From Oscillatoria princeps RMCB-10 (lineage in GTDB: Bacteria; Cyanobacteriota; Cyanobacteriia; Cyanobacteriales; Oscillatoriaceae), in the NCBI GenBank assembly GCA_019359235.1, contig JAHHHT010000021.1, forward strand, positions 1 to 64,000: 64,000 nt of DNA, in the 5' to 3' direction. The notes beneath the pieces are model-generated. The model had not been told where the DNA came from, made no database searches, and was given only the letters and a program-made list of their open reading frames with translations. Below, in pieces: positions 1 to 9,825 of this stretch. Position 1 is the stretch's first letter; every line of letters starts with the position of its first letter. The position numbers were made by a program, and so were the translations under genes.

Positions 1-453
1 GAACCGACTTGGTGCAATCTTCCGTCCCCCACACCTTGACTGCAGAAGTCGAAAACCTCACCCTGACGGGCACTGCTGCAATTAACGGCACCGGCAACAA
101 TTTAGCCAACACTATTACAGGCAACACTGCCAATAATACTCTCAACGGCGGTGCTGGCGACGACACCCTCAGTGGACTAGCGGGAAACGACACCCTCAAT
201 GGTGGCGATGGCAACGATAGTTTAAATGGAGGACTCGGAAACGACAGCCTGATTGGCGGATGGGGGAACGATACCTATGTTGTCGATAGTGCCGAAGATA
301 TCGTCAGCGAACTTGCAGCTCAAGGAACCGACTTGGTGCAATCTTCCGTCCCCCACACCTTGACTGCAGAAGTCGAAAACCTCACCCTGACGGGCACTGC
401 TGCAATTAACGGCACCGGCAACAATTTAGCCAACACTATTACAGGCAACACCG
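1..453. repeat. Direct repeat inside the RTX gene
   Basis: Bases 1-129 and 325-453 are practically identical, a period of 324 bp (108 codons). The repeat preserves the reading frame and duplicates a beta-roll plus linker module. Confidence 0.9.
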
Positions 454-950
454 CCAATAATACTCTCAACGGCGGTGCTGGCAACGACACCCTCAACGGG
501 GGTGCCGGTCAAGATACTCTAACAGGTGGCGCGGGTGCGGATACCTTCATCTTCCAGTTTGGACAATCTTCTGTATCCGCGCCCGATCGGATTACCGACT
601 TTGCTATTGGCAGTGATAAAATAGACCTGCTCACCCAAAGTGGAGCAGCTATGAATGCCCCGAGTAGCTTTAGCCGTGCTGCCAATAGCAGTGCCACCAC
701 CCTACAAAGTGTCGTAAATCAAGTGTTTACCGATGCTAATGGATCATTCTTTGGCCGCCAAGCTCTAGGAATTAATAGCGCTGCTTTAGTTGTCGCCACA
801 GCTGGCTCCATCGCCGGCACCTACCTTGTCGTTAATGATGCTAACGCAGGTTTTCAGACGAGTAACGATTTAGTTGTCAACTTAACCGGATCTACCGGGA
901 GTTTTTCCTCATTTCTGGGAAATCTAACCGTTAGCAGTTGCTTTGTCTAA
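3..950 (+). CDS. RTX-type calcium-binding repeat protein, C-terminal part (5' end outside window)
   Basis: The reading frame is open from the window edge, so the gene begins upstream and only about 315 residues are seen. They contain glycine/aspartate nonapeptides of the GGxGxDxLx type (for example GGAGDDTLSG and GGDGNDSLNG), which in hemolysin-type proteins form calcium-binding beta-rolls. The tail GADTFIF...DRITDF..GSDKIDL is the usual end of cyanobacterial RTX proteins that are secreted through a type I exporter. The first ~129 bases recur almost unchanged from 325, giving a duplicated module with the peptide TLTAEVENLTLTGTAAINGT. A strong terminator follows. The substrate or enzymatic role cannot be told, because any catalytic domain would lie upstream of the window. 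Confidence 0.85.
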   Translation, partial: TDLVQSSVPHTLTAEVENLTLTGTAAINGTGNNLANTITGNTANNTLNGGAGDDTLSGLAGNDTLNGGDGNDSLNGGLGNDSLIGGWGNDTYVVDSAEDIVSELAAQGTDLVQSSVPHTLTAEVENLTLTGTAAINGTGNNLANTITGNTANNTLNGGAGNDTLNGGAGQDTLTGGAGADTFIFQFGQSSVSAPDRITDFAIGSDKIDLLTQSGAAMNAPSSFSRAANSSATTLQSVVNQVFTDANGSFFGRQALGINSAALVVATAGSIAGTYLVVNDANAGFQTSNDLVVNLTGSTGSFSSFLGNLTVSSCFV

Positions 951-960
951 CTTTAAGCTC

Positions 961-1030
961 AAGGATTTACTCCGTAAAATCCTTCTATATAGCGCCTTTT
1001 TCAGATATCTGAAACAGGCGCTTTTTATTT
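961..1030 (+). terminator. Two stacked hairpins after the RTX gene
   Basis: A first hairpin (AAGGATTTAC, 3-nt loop, GTAAAATCCTT) at 961-983 is followed by AGCGCC...GGCGCT at 991-1022. The second encloses a 16-bp palindrome and ends in a T-rich tract. This is a typical rho-independent terminator starting about 10 nt after the stop codon. Confidence 0.8.
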
Positions 1031-1421
1031 GTTAATCCTCTCTAAAGGTGCCGGTGCTGGGGGTGTCAATTTAAGGCAACTGTGAAAGGAACCAAACTCG
1101 CTACCCTCATGCCGGTGCAGCCGCTGTTGTAGCCATAGAGACAGGCGCTGCACCGGCAGCCAGCGCCGCAAATGGCAGCGCTCCCTGGCACCCCGCTGCT
1201 GCTTTCCCTGAAGCCGGTCAACCGAACTGGGCGCGGCAGATTGCCGCAGTCAACTGAGTGCTTCATGCAGTTCTTTTTCCTAACTGTCGCCCGGCTTGAT
1301 TTGTGGAATTACACCTCAGCTGTGCCCGCAATATCTAACCTTTTACAGATGCGTTTTACTTCCTATCTATGCTATGCTATACTATACCCATGTATAGGGG
1401 AGAGATTATTTTGAGATTTTA
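1031..1421. other. Intergenic stretch, nothing recognised
   Basis: About 390 bp with no convincing gene. The last 60 bp are AT-rich and contain TATGCTATGCTATACTATACC, a plausible promoter area for the small gene that follows. Confidence 0.5.
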
Positions 1422-1871
1422 ATGAGCGGAAGCTTATCTTCCTGGAAAGCGATGCACAAAAAAAACGAGACTGATCTGATATGTGAGATGATAGTTCTGG
1501 GCGTTCACATGTCGGGCGTCATAGGGTGTGACGTAGAAACGCGAAGGATTCCTCCTTCTACAGTCGGGCAATACTTCGGGTCAGAGAAAGCTAGAATAGC
1601 AATAAGGAGTTGTATCGAGAAGGCCAAAGATAATCCTTTACAGCTGTCGCGAAACAAGCAAATACAAGTTCAGGTAAGTCCTAGAATAGGTCTGGCAATT
1701 AAAACAGGAGAGACTGAATCAGTATTGGGGCTGAAAGAGTTTTTAGAAGAGATCGGTGAAGAAACGGATGCGGTAACAGTAATAGGGCGCTCTGCGAGTG
1801 AGGATGAAGTATTGCCCATAAGAACTTCGAGAACACGAGCAGATGGCTTGGATATTGCGTTCGTTTATTGA
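1422..1871 (+). CDS. Hypothetical protein, 149 aa
   Basis: I do not recognise this protein. It has no signal peptide or membrane segment and is mixed-charge. A lysine/arginine-rich middle (KARIAIRSCIEKAKDN) and an acidic stretch near residues 105-118 (EFLEEIGEETD) suggest a soluble protein. Base composition is clearly more AT-rich than its neighbours, which may mean recent arrival. No strong Shine-Dalgarno sequence is seen before the first ATG; a second in-frame ATG follows at 1452 and could be the real start. Confidence 0.45.
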   Translation: MSGSLSSWKAMHKKNETDLICEMIVLGVHMSGVIGCDVETRRIPPSTVGQYFGSEKARIAIRSCIEKAKDNPLQLSRNKQIQVQVSPRIGLAIKTGETESVLGLKEFLEEIGEETDAVTVIGRSASEDEVLPIRTSRTRADGLDIAFVY

Positions 1872-1965
1872 AGGGAAAGCGATAGCGCCAGACGGCGATC
1901 AGCCAAAATTAGAAGCTGCAACCGCTGCTCTCGTCTAGCTTTTTATTAGAGCGAAGCCAATTTAA

Positions 1966-2002
1966 GTAGGGTGCGTTGCGCTCTTAGCGCAACGCACCCT
2001 AC
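1966..2002. repeat. Perfect hairpin, GTAGGGTGCGTTGCGC family
   Basis: A 16-bp perfect inverted repeat with a 5-nt loop (arms GTAGGGTGCGTTGCGC and its complement). A shorter copy lies at 15465-15496, so this is a dispersed palindromic element rather than a gene-specific terminator. Confidence 0.8.
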
Positions 2003-2675
2003 AAGCTATTTGTGGCTGAAAAACCGGTTCTCCCTCCCAGCGGTGCAAGGGTTGGGCGAAAATCTCCCCTTTTCCGTTTAGGGATGGTCATTACCCATAA
2101 GTCCCAGAAAGTTGCCAGTGTGGGGGCGAACCTCCCTTCGCCCCTACTTCCAGCTATAGCGTTTCTCATCCTTTGTGAGGTACTGAGAAACCCGGTAAGC
2201 GTAGGGGCGGGCCCCTGTGCCCGCCCTCTTCCGGGTTTCTGGGGTGTACTTCATCCAACTGAAAACCGCTATATGTCTGCCTCACCCGTAATTTGCAACA
2301 AGCCCTAATTAGTGAGAATCAGGGGTGAGGGGTAAGGGGTGAGGGGTTAGGGGTGAGGGGTTAGCTGAACCCCCTTTCCCCCTCCTCCCCGCTCCTCTGC
2401 CTAAAAATGCCCCACATCTGAAAAACCCACCCCCGAAATACCGGCTGACCCACCGGCAGTGGCCAGGAATTGCGATGGCCCTCGCATGGACAAAAAGCCC
2501 AAAAAGCTTTACCCAGCGAACTTTCAGCCATTTTCGCTAAATCTTTTTTGGGGAAGCGTGCATAAAACAGCAAAGCCTAATCTACTAAACCCACAGTTAA
2601 CGGTTCGAGCGCAAGGTTCAAAATTGCAGCCGAATCCAATAACGAACTCCTAAAATACTCCCGAATCAATTTGAT
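2003..2675. other. Repeat-rich intergenic stretch
   Basis: Holds a GTAGGGGCGGGCCCCTGTGC-type repeat near 2200-2226 and a short-period run of GGGGTGAG/GGGGTTAG units at 2322-2365. I see no gene here. Confidence 0.6.
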
Positions 2676-3026
2676 ATGACTACACTTAAAAGTGCTGAAA
2701 GTGAACCGGTAGATTCCACTCAACCTCTCTCATCTTCACCCCCTATCAACCCGCAAACATTATCTAATAGTGCCGCCAAAAGCCTGTTTGCGAGCAAAAC
2801 ATTTTGGGCGATAGTTTTTACCACCACAGCGTCTATTGCCCCGATTGTAGGGAACGCCGTAAAAGAAGGCAAACTCACCGTTGACCAGAGCGTCAATATC
2901 GTCCTTGTCCTGTGTGGCGTTGGAGGAGCGGTCGTCGGTCGCGTCCAAGCCAAAGACGCAATCTACACTCCCGATTGGGCTCCAGGTCCCAACAAATCCG
3001 ACTTACCTAATATTTCCAACTCTTAA
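2676..3026 (+). CDS. Small membrane protein, holin-like appearance, 116 aa
   Basis: A cytoplasmic proline/serine-rich N-terminus (residues 1-40) is followed by two hydrophobic segments, roughly residues 43-62 (FWAIVFTTTASIAPIVGNAV) and 75-92 (VNIVLVLCGVGGAVVGRV). A polar tail contains KDAIYTPDWAPGP. The layout of two helices separated by a short charged turn (KEGKLTVDQ) resembles small phage-type holins, but I have no motif that proves this. It stands alone on its strand and its function is unknown. Confidence 0.65.
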   Translation: MTTLKSAESEPVDSTQPLSSSPPINPQTLSNSAAKSLFASKTFWAIVFTTTASIAPIVGNAVKEGKLTVDQSVNIVLVLCGVGGAVVGRVQAKDAIYTPDWAPGPNKSDLPNISNS

Positions 3027-3488
3027 AAGAGTAAGTCGAGCCGTTTGAAATTTCGGAAAGTCTTACCAGCTAACGCTTTAAGCTTCGTGAACGGCTAGCT
3101 TACTGACAACATTCTCAATAAGCGACCTGCCCAACCTTGGGACATTCCTCCAGCGAGGGGCTTGGAGATAATTTAACCTTGCCACTTGCCAAGGGAAAGG
3201 ATTTCCCATATAATCTGTTAAGATAGAGCAATCGCAGACAAGCCTTCGGCCCAGAAGGCTTGTTTGTCAGCTACAATCAGATCCTGCGGCTGCCAACTTA
3301 AGCCAGGCAGGTCTGGCCTTCAGCCCCGACTCCCGAAGAAAGGTTTTTCGGCTTCCGTGTTCTGTGGAGCCGGTGCCTCCGGGAAAATGCTAAAGTGAGA
3401 TGCTGCCGGAAGATAACGGTTTTTTGTGCCGGTTTAAGTTGGCAGCTAATTGACCTGCAATTTATCAACCTTGAGATACTGAGATACA
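3027..3488. other. Intergenic stretch before the caspase/WD40 gene
   Basis: No gene seen. Contains a short inverted repeat (CAAGCCTTCGGCCCAGAAGGCTTG, 3239-3262), which could act as a terminator or leader hairpin. Confidence 0.5.
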
Positions 3489-6400
3489 ATGTCTCCAGTT
3501 AGCATCAGGACGAGTCAGTCAGCACCAGGCCAACCCAAGCTGTGGATTCTCCTGGTAGGTGCGAACCACTACCAGGACGAGAGCCTGCCTTCTTTACAGT
3601 ATTCAGCATTGGATTGTCAAGGGTTAGGCGAAGCCTTAGCCGAAGCCAAGCTGGCATTTCCTCAAAAGCAGCTCGTTATTCATCACGATTTTGCGGAACT
3701 GCCCCCAAGGCTAGAGACAGTCCGCAACAGTCTCAATCAAATTGTTTCGGCAGCAAAGCCACAAGATACCGTCCTGCTTTATTTTTCCGGGCACGGGTTG
3801 CTAGACCGAGAAAGTCAGCAGGCTATCTTGTGCCTGCAAGATACTGAGAAGAACGACCCCCTGCATACAGGTCTGAGCTTGCCAGAACTGTTAAATCTGT
3901 TGGGGAATTGTAAAGCCGGCCAGCAATTAATTTGGCTGGATGCCTGTCACAGTGGCAGCATGATGTTGCGGGGACAGCCGGTGGAGAGGCTAGATTCTAG
4001 CCAGAGTAGCAGCTCGATGCTGGCGGGTTCCAGGGGGAAAATAGAAGCCGAACCCAATCCCGGCGCTTCTCTGCTCAACCCGTCCTCTCAATTGGTAGAC
4101 GTTTTGCAGAAACGGGCGGCTCAAAGTCAGGGGTTTTATGCCTTGCTTTCCTGCGACCGCGCCCAGAGATCGTGGGAATTTCCCCAATTGGGGCATGGAG
4201 TGTTTACTTACTACTTAATGCGGGGGCTGCTGGGTGAAGCTGCCGACCAGCAGGGCGTCATTGACGCCGATGGACTTTATAAATATGTCTATCACAAGAC
4301 CCTGCAATACATCGACAAGACGAACCAGCAACTGCGACTGATAAATCAGCAAAAGCGCAGTCGCGGCGAAACTAAGCTGCATCCGGAATATCCCTTACAA
4401 ACTCCCAAACGAATTGTAGAAGGAGTGGGGGAGCTGATTCTGGGATTGAAACCCACCGGCGCAGGCTTAAAACCTTCACGGCTAGCAGTGGTAGTAGAAG
4501 GACTGTCCGGCGGCGAGAATTCCCTGGCCTTAAGTAAACTGTTGCGCCAAGAGGGAAATTTTCAACTGGAGTATTGGCACCGGCACGCAAAAACCCACTC
4601 AGAAGTGCGAGCAGCTATCCAAAATTGCCTGCGCTCGCACGTCGCTGTTGCAGGAGAATCGCAGTCCGAAACCGAATCGCGCCACACGCCAGCAGTTGCA
4701 GACACAGAAATAGCTTTCCTGTACTTGCGAGGGCGGATTGAGCGGACTCTGGAAGGGGAAGTGTGGCTGGTATTATCAGAAGAGGTGCGACTCAGCAGCT
4801 CTTGGTTGAGACAAGAATTGCGCCGGTCAAAAACAGCTCAACAAATCGTCATACTGGATTGTCCTGGAGCCAGTTCGCTCTCCGACTGGCTAGAAAATTT
4901 GCAACTCAAACCCGAAGGGGGACAGTTGTTAATTGCAGCTGCAGCACCCGCCGAACACCCAGAACGATTTGCCCAAGCATTGCTGGAAACGCTGCAAACC
5001 GCTGACCGGCAAGTCGGATTGCCGGTAGCCGGCTGGATTTCCCGATTGCAAATCAATCTGGCGGGGACAGGCATCGCGCTGCACATCTGGCTCTCCGACG
5101 CAAAGGACGTGATTGAAATTATCCCCGGAAAAATCGGGTGGCGAGAGGGCGAAACAGCAGCCGGTGATGTGGGGGTTTGCCCTTACATGGGGTTGCAAGC
5201 TTTTGAGGAAAATGACGCGCAATTTTTCTACGGACGGGAAAGCCTAACCCAGCAGCTCGTCAGCGAACTGAATAGTCGAGCTTTTTTAGCGGTGGTTGGG
5301 GCGTCTGGAAGCGGCAAATCTTCCGTCGTTCATGCGGGATTGATTGCCCAGCTGCAGCAGGGAGTGCAGTTGCCAGGAAGCGATTCCTGGTGGATTGAAA
5401 GCTTTCGTCCGGGTGCCCGTCCCCTTCAGGCTCTATCTTGCCGGTTGGCGGGCGCAGGAACGGAAGAAGAACGCGCCAAAGAGCAGATGCAACTGGAGGG
5501 CATGCTGTACGAGGGCGTGGATGGATTCGTCTGCTGGTTGCGCTCCCGCCCCGAACCAATGGTGGTGCTGGTAGCCGACCAGTTTGAGGAACTTTTTACC
5601 CTAGCCACAGCATCCGACCGGCAGAACTTTTTAGACATTCTTTTGGGAGCCTTGGATTGTGCCGGCGACCGATTTAAATTAGTGCTGGTATTGCGAGCGG
5701 ATTTTATCACCTCCGGCTTGGAAGTGCCGGCACTGGCTGGACTTTTACAGCAGTCTAGCCTATTCGTACCGCCTTACCTGACAGCCGATGACTATCGCCA
5801 AGCCATTGTCAAGCCTGCCGAAAAAGTGGGCTTAAACATAGAGCCGGCACTGGTGGACGTGCTGCTGCAGGAACTCAACGGCTCACCCGGCGACTTACCC
5901 CTGTTACAGTTTGTTTTAGAGCAATTGTGGGAGTGCCGGCAGGGGGGCGAGTTGACCCTAGAGGCGTATCACCAAAAAATCGGCGGGCTGCAAGGAGCCT
6001 TAGAGCGAAAGGCGCAAGCAGTTTATGACAGTTTAGAGCCAGAAGCTCAAGCCTGCGCTCAGTGGATTTTTCTGGCGCTGACACATCTAGGCGAGGGGAA
6101 AGAAGATACCCGCCGGCGAGCCTTAAAATCAGAACTGGCTGTCAGGAAATATCCAGCCGATTTGGTAGAAAGAACGCTGCAAGCCTTAACTGCAGCCAAG
6201 CTCATAGTGATGAGCGCAGAATCGGAGGAGGCAGCGGTTGGCAGCAGTCGAGATGCGGACGCCACCCCGCAAGAGTCTGAAGACCAGATCCTGGAAAAAA
6301 TGAAACAGGAAGTGACCGTAGAGGTGGCTCACGAGATATTGATTCGCCACTGGTCAACCTTGCGGTGGTGGTTGGAGGAAAACCGGGCTCGTTTGAGAGT

Positions 6401-8786
6401 GCAGCGCCAGCTAGCGCAGTCAGCCCTGCTGTGGAAACAGAGCGGGCGACAGTCAGATTTTTTGTTGGGGGGAGTGCGGCTGGCGGAAGCCGAGGACATC
6501 TATGTCCATTATACCGACGAGCTATCGGAAGATGTCCGCCGGTTTGTTGAAGCTTGTTTGGAGGAAAGAAAGCGGCAGCAATTCGAGGATAGAAGAAGAC
6601 TCAGACAGGCTCGAACGGCTGTCGGGGTGATTAGTGTTCTTGCCGTGGGGGCTTTGGGGTTGGGATATTTTGCTTACCAGCAAAACCTAGAAGCACAGCG
6701 TCAAAGCCAAAAAGCTCAGCTTGGAGAGATAAAGGCATTAAATCCTCTGTCTGAGAACAATTTTTTATTGCACAAGCAACTGGATGCCCTCGTTGCCGGT
6801 GTCAAGGCAGGGCGACAGATCGAGCGGATGAAAAGGGTTGGTAATCTATTGGTCTCTGTACCCGCAGAGACTCAAGGCGAAACAGTAAGAGTTTTAGGAA
6901 AAGTCATTTATGACATTCAAGAGCGCAACCGCTTAGAGCAACACAGCGATCAGGTTTATAGCGTGGCTTTCAGCCCTGACGGCCAAACAATTGCTTCCGC
7001 CAGTAGAGACAAAAGCGTCATCCTGTGGCATAGTAACGGTAAGCTGCTCAGAATTTTAACCGGTCATAGAGGTGGAGTCCGGGCAGTGAGTTTCAGTCCT
7101 GACTGCAAAATAGTTGCCTCGGCGAGTGGGGACCAAACTATCATACTCTGGAATACGAGCGACGGCAAGTTGCTCATAACCCTTCCAGGGCATAAAGATG
7201 GAGTCAATAGCGTGAGTTTCAGTCGCGATGGGCAGAAAGTTGTCTCAGCTAGTGATGATAAAACCATCAAACTCTGGAGAACTAAGGACGGGAAGATAAT
7301 CAAAACCCTTAAAGGGCATAGCGATTCGGTTAAGAGCGCCCGTTTCAGTCCCGATGGCAAAACCATTGTCTCAGCTAGCGCTGATGGCACTATCAAACTT
7401 TGGAGGACTAGCGACGGTAAGCTGCTCAAAACTCTTAAAGGGCATAGCGGTTCGGTTAATAGCGCCAGTTTCAGCCCGGATGGCAAGTTGATTGCTTCAG
7501 CCGGGACTGATAAAACCGTCAAACTTTGGAGAGGTAGTGATCTCTCTTTAATGCGAACCTTCAAAGGGCATAATGATGCAGTCAATAGCGTGAGTTTCAG
7601 CCTCGATGGCCAGACTATTGTCTCAGCGAGTCGAGATTTGACCGTAAAATTATGGAAAATAAGCGATGATAGCCTGCCCAGCACCTTTGATGGGCATAGT
7701 GCTGAGGTCTGGGATGCGAGTTTCAGTCCTGACGGTCAGATGATCGCCTCAGCTAGTATGGACAAAACCATTAAACTCTGGAAGCCAATCGATAGCTTTT
7801 TGGTCAGGCATGGTGAAAGGGTTTATAGTGTGAGTTTCAGTCCTGATAGCCGTGAGTTCGCTTCAGCTAGTAAGGACAATAGCATCAAAATCTGGAGCAG
7901 TGATGGCAAACCGCTGCGCACTCTCAAGGGGCATACTGATCCAGTCAGTAGTGTCAGTTTCAGTGGCGACGGCACACTCGTCGCCTCAGGCAGCGCTGAC
8001 GAAACCGTCAAACTTTGGAGGAGGAGCGACGGCTCTTTACTCTATACCCTCCGGGGGCATAGGGATGGTGTCAAGAGTGTCAGTTTCAGTCCCGACGGTC
8101 AGATTGTTGCTGCGGCTAGTAATGACGGAACTGTCAAACTTTGGAGGACGAAAGACGGCTCTTTACTCCATACGATCCGGGGGCATACCTCCCAGGTCAA
8201 TAGTGTGAGTTTCAGTCCCGACGGCAATACCATTGCCTCGGCTAGTACGGACAGAACCGTCAAACTTTGGAGCCGCGATGGCAGATTGCAGCACACTCAA
8301 CTCGATCATAAAGAGTCGGTCAATAGTGTGAGTTTCAGTCCCGACGGCAAGATCATCGCCTCGGCTAGTAATGACAAAACAGTTAAGCTTTGGCACCGCG
8401 ATGGGCAGCTTTTCAATACCCTTCAGCCACATAGCGATTTCGTCTGGGACGCGCGTTTCAGTCCAGATGGCAAGACGCTGGCCTCAGCCGGTGAAGACCG
8501 AACTGTCAAACTCTGGAGAATTAGCGACGGTCAGTTGCTAAGAACTCTTTCGGGATATAACAATGGGGTGATTAGCATAAGTTTCAGTCCAGATGGCCAC
8601 AAGATCGCAACGGCCAGTTTGGACGGCACCGTAAAAATCTGGAACATTGACACTAGGCAATTACAGCCCTTGGTTCTGGATTCTCTCTTAAGACGTGCCT
8701 GCGATTGGCTGGGCGATTATCTTCAGACCAATCCCAAGGTCAGCCAACAGGAACGCCAACTCTGTCAGGGGTTTAGAGCTAATTGA
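3489..8786 (+). CDS. Caspase-like protease / STAND ATPase / WD40-repeat protein, 1765 aa
   Basis: Three modules are visible. Residues 15-270 form a C14 caspase-like domain (orthocaspase) with both catalytic residues in place: His102 in YFSGHG and Cys153 in DACHSGS. Residues ~560-1000 form a STAND-type NTPase beginning CPYMGLQAF, with a P-loop GASGSGKSS near residue 607 and a Walker B-like VLVADQFEELF. A membrane-spanning or coiled segment follows near 1040-1062. The C-terminus holds 14 WD40 repeats (GH...SVSFSPDG...IASAS.D.TVKLW), enough for two seven-bladed propellers. By analogy with STAND proteins, the propellers would sense a ligand, the ATPase oligomerise and the protease fire. The target is unknown. 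The gene stands alone and no clear ribosome binding site precedes the ATG. Confidence 0.9.
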   Translation: MSPVSIRTSQSAPGQPKLWILLVGANHYQDESLPSLQYSALDCQGLGEALAEAKLAFPQKQLVIHHDFAELPPRLETVRNSLNQIVSAAKPQDTVLLYFSGHGLLDRESQQAILCLQDTEKNDPLHTGLSLPELLNLLGNCKAGQQLIWLDACHSGSMMLRGQPVERLDSSQSSSSMLAGSRGKIEAEPNPGASLLNPSSQLVDVLQKRAAQSQGFYALLSCDRAQRSWEFPQLGHGVFTYYLMRGLLGEAADQQGVIDADGLYKYVYHKTLQYIDKTNQQLRLINQQKRSRGETKLHPEYPLQTPKRIVEGVGELILGLKPTGAGLKPSRLAVVVEGLSGGENSLALSKLLRQEGNFQLEYWHRHAKTHSEVRAAIQNCLRSHVAVAGESQSETESRHTPAVADTEIAFLYLRGRIERTLEGEVWLVLSEEVRLSSSWLRQELRRSKTAQQIVILDCPGASSLSDWLENLQLKPEGGQLLIAAAAPAEHPERFAQALLETLQTADRQVGLPVAGWISRLQINLAGTGIALHIWLSDAKDVIEIIPGKIGWREGETAAGDVGVCPYMGLQAFEENDAQFFYGRESLTQQLVSELNSRAFLAVVGASGSGKSSVVHAGLIAQLQQGVQLPGSDSWWIESFRPGARPLQALSCRLAGAGTEEERAKEQMQLEGMLYEGVDGFVCWLRSRPEPMVVLVADQFEELFTLATASDRQNFLDILLGALDCAGDRFKLVLVLRADFITSGLEVPALAGLLQQSSLFVPPYLTADDYRQAIVKPAEKVGLNIEPALVDVLLQELNGSPGDLPLLQFVLEQLWECRQGGELTLEAYHQKIGGLQGALERKAQAVYDSLEPEAQACAQWIFLALTHLGEGKEDTRRRALKSELAVRKYPADLVERTLQALTAAKLIVMSAESEEAAVGSSRDADATPQESEDQILEKMKQEVTVEVAHEILIRHWSTLRWWLEENRARLRVQRQLAQSALLWKQSGRQSDFLLGGVRLAEAEDIYVHYTDELSEDVRRFVEACLEERKRQQFEDRRRLRQARTAVGVISVLAVGALGLGYFAYQQNLEAQRQSQKAQLGEIKALNPLSENNFLLHKQLDALVAGVKAGRQIERMKRVGNLLVSVPAETQGETVRVLGKVIYDIQERNRLEQHSDQVYSVAFSPDGQTIASASRDKSVILWHSNGKLLRILTGHRGGVRAVSFSPDCKIVASASGDQTIILWNTSDGKLLITLPGHKDGVNSVSFSRDGQKVVSASDDKTIKLWRTKDGKIIKTLKGHSDSVKSARFSPDGKTIVSASADGTIKLWRTSDGKLLKTLKGHSGSVNSASFSPDGKLIASAGTDKTVKLWRGSDLSLMRTFKGHNDAVNSVSFSLDGQTIVSASRDLTVKLWKISDDSLPSTFDGHSAEVWDASFSPDGQMIASASMDKTIKLWKPIDSFLVRHGERVYSVSFSPDSREFASASKDNSIKIWSSDGKPLRTLKGHTDPVSSVSFSGDGTLVASGSADETVKLWRRSDGSLLYTLRGHRDGVKSVSFSPDGQIVAAASNDGTVKLWRTKDGSLLHTIRGHTSQVNSVSFSPDGNTIASASTDRTVKLWSRDGRLQHTQLDHKESVNSVSFSPDGKIIASASNDKTVKLWHRDGQLFNTLQPHSDFVWDARFSPDGKTLASAGEDRTVKLWRISDGQLLRTLSGYNNGVISISFSPDGHKIATASLDGTVKIWNIDTRQLQPLVLDSLLRRACDWLGDYLQTNPKVSQQERQLCQGFRAN

Positions 8787-9825
8787 CACCCTAAGTGACA
8801 AATCTCTAAAGCCCTTACAGTATATGCTTTTCAGAGATTAAACGTAATCGGGCAGACTGGCAAGTCGAAACTTTGACTCTGAAAGAACGCTTGGAGAGCT
8901 TAAGGTTTACTTAATCAATCAGTTCTTAAGAGTCTAAGTTAAATTATGCCATGATATTGAGAAGGCTCAAGTATAAGTAGGCCGACATAATTAAGCAGAA
9001 CATGGCCCTCCCCCTAACCCAGGTTTCTTTAAGAAACCTGGGCTCTCGATCTGGCGTTTTGGTCGCTCTACTTAATTAGGTGTTCTCAAGAAGGCTGTTA
9101 AAGATGAAGTTAAACCTCTAGTAAATGCCCTATATAAAAGTTTCATGGGTGATTATTTCCGAGGTTTTACGGGTTTCTTTACGCCTTTCTGTGATGGGTC
9201 GTCTTTACATGTATCACCCGGCAGGCCCCGGCATTCAGATTTACTTGTGCTTTGAGCTTTATTGTTAGTATGTTTCGTGATTTGGTTAGACATATGACCC
9301 CGTTCGATTTTTGACAGATCCTTAACACACCGACACGCAACACTATCCAGCTGACTTCCTCCCGAAGACGTATTTTCCTTCTACCTCCCAGGGAGGAGGG
9401 GCGCGAGCGCTTCAGGGGAAGCGTGGCCTCTGCTGGGGAGAGCGGGATTGAGGCTCTGGGCCATTACCCAGTCACCTCTTCCGCAGTCTCCAGGGGCTAC
9501 CCCAGTTTGGAGGAATCTGACTCTCCCTCCGCTGCCCCCTCAGTCCACCCTCCAGTTGGAGGGGCGCTTCGGGCGGGGCGGCTTGGACGGAACTGTGCTG
9601 GATGCGTGTTCGCAGTCCGCTGTACTATAGTTCCGTGAGGTGTTCCGTCAGGTGTTCCGTGAGGTGTTCGCTTTTTGAACCCCTTCATCCAGTTCATAGG
9701 TTTGCTTTTGCTTCCTTATGCACTTAACCCCCTCTCACCTCCCCCTCCCCGCTTGCGGGGAGGGGGTTGGGGGGTGGGGTTCATTCGGCAATTGTGCAAC
9801 GTACTCAACCCAAAGCGTGTGATAT
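8787..9825. other. One-kilobase intergenic stretch with repeats
   Basis: No gene is supported. It holds a palindrome CCCAGGTTTCTTTAAGAAAC (9018-9042), a 12-bp tandem repeat of TTCCGTGAGGTG (about 9632-9668), and a C/G-rich hairpin CCCCTCCCCGCTTGCGGGGA (about 9745-9770) that recurs near 19281. Confidence 0.6.
9018..9042. repeat. AGAAACC(C/T)GGGTTTCT-type palindrome
   Basis: An inverted repeat of the family whose best copies read AGAAACCGGGTTTCTT plus its complement. Related copies are listed separately in this window. Confidence 0.75.

Noticed and set aside
7064-7684. 206-residue minus-strand frame with repeated SLRPS-like text
   Set aside because: The complement of the WD40-repeat coding region.
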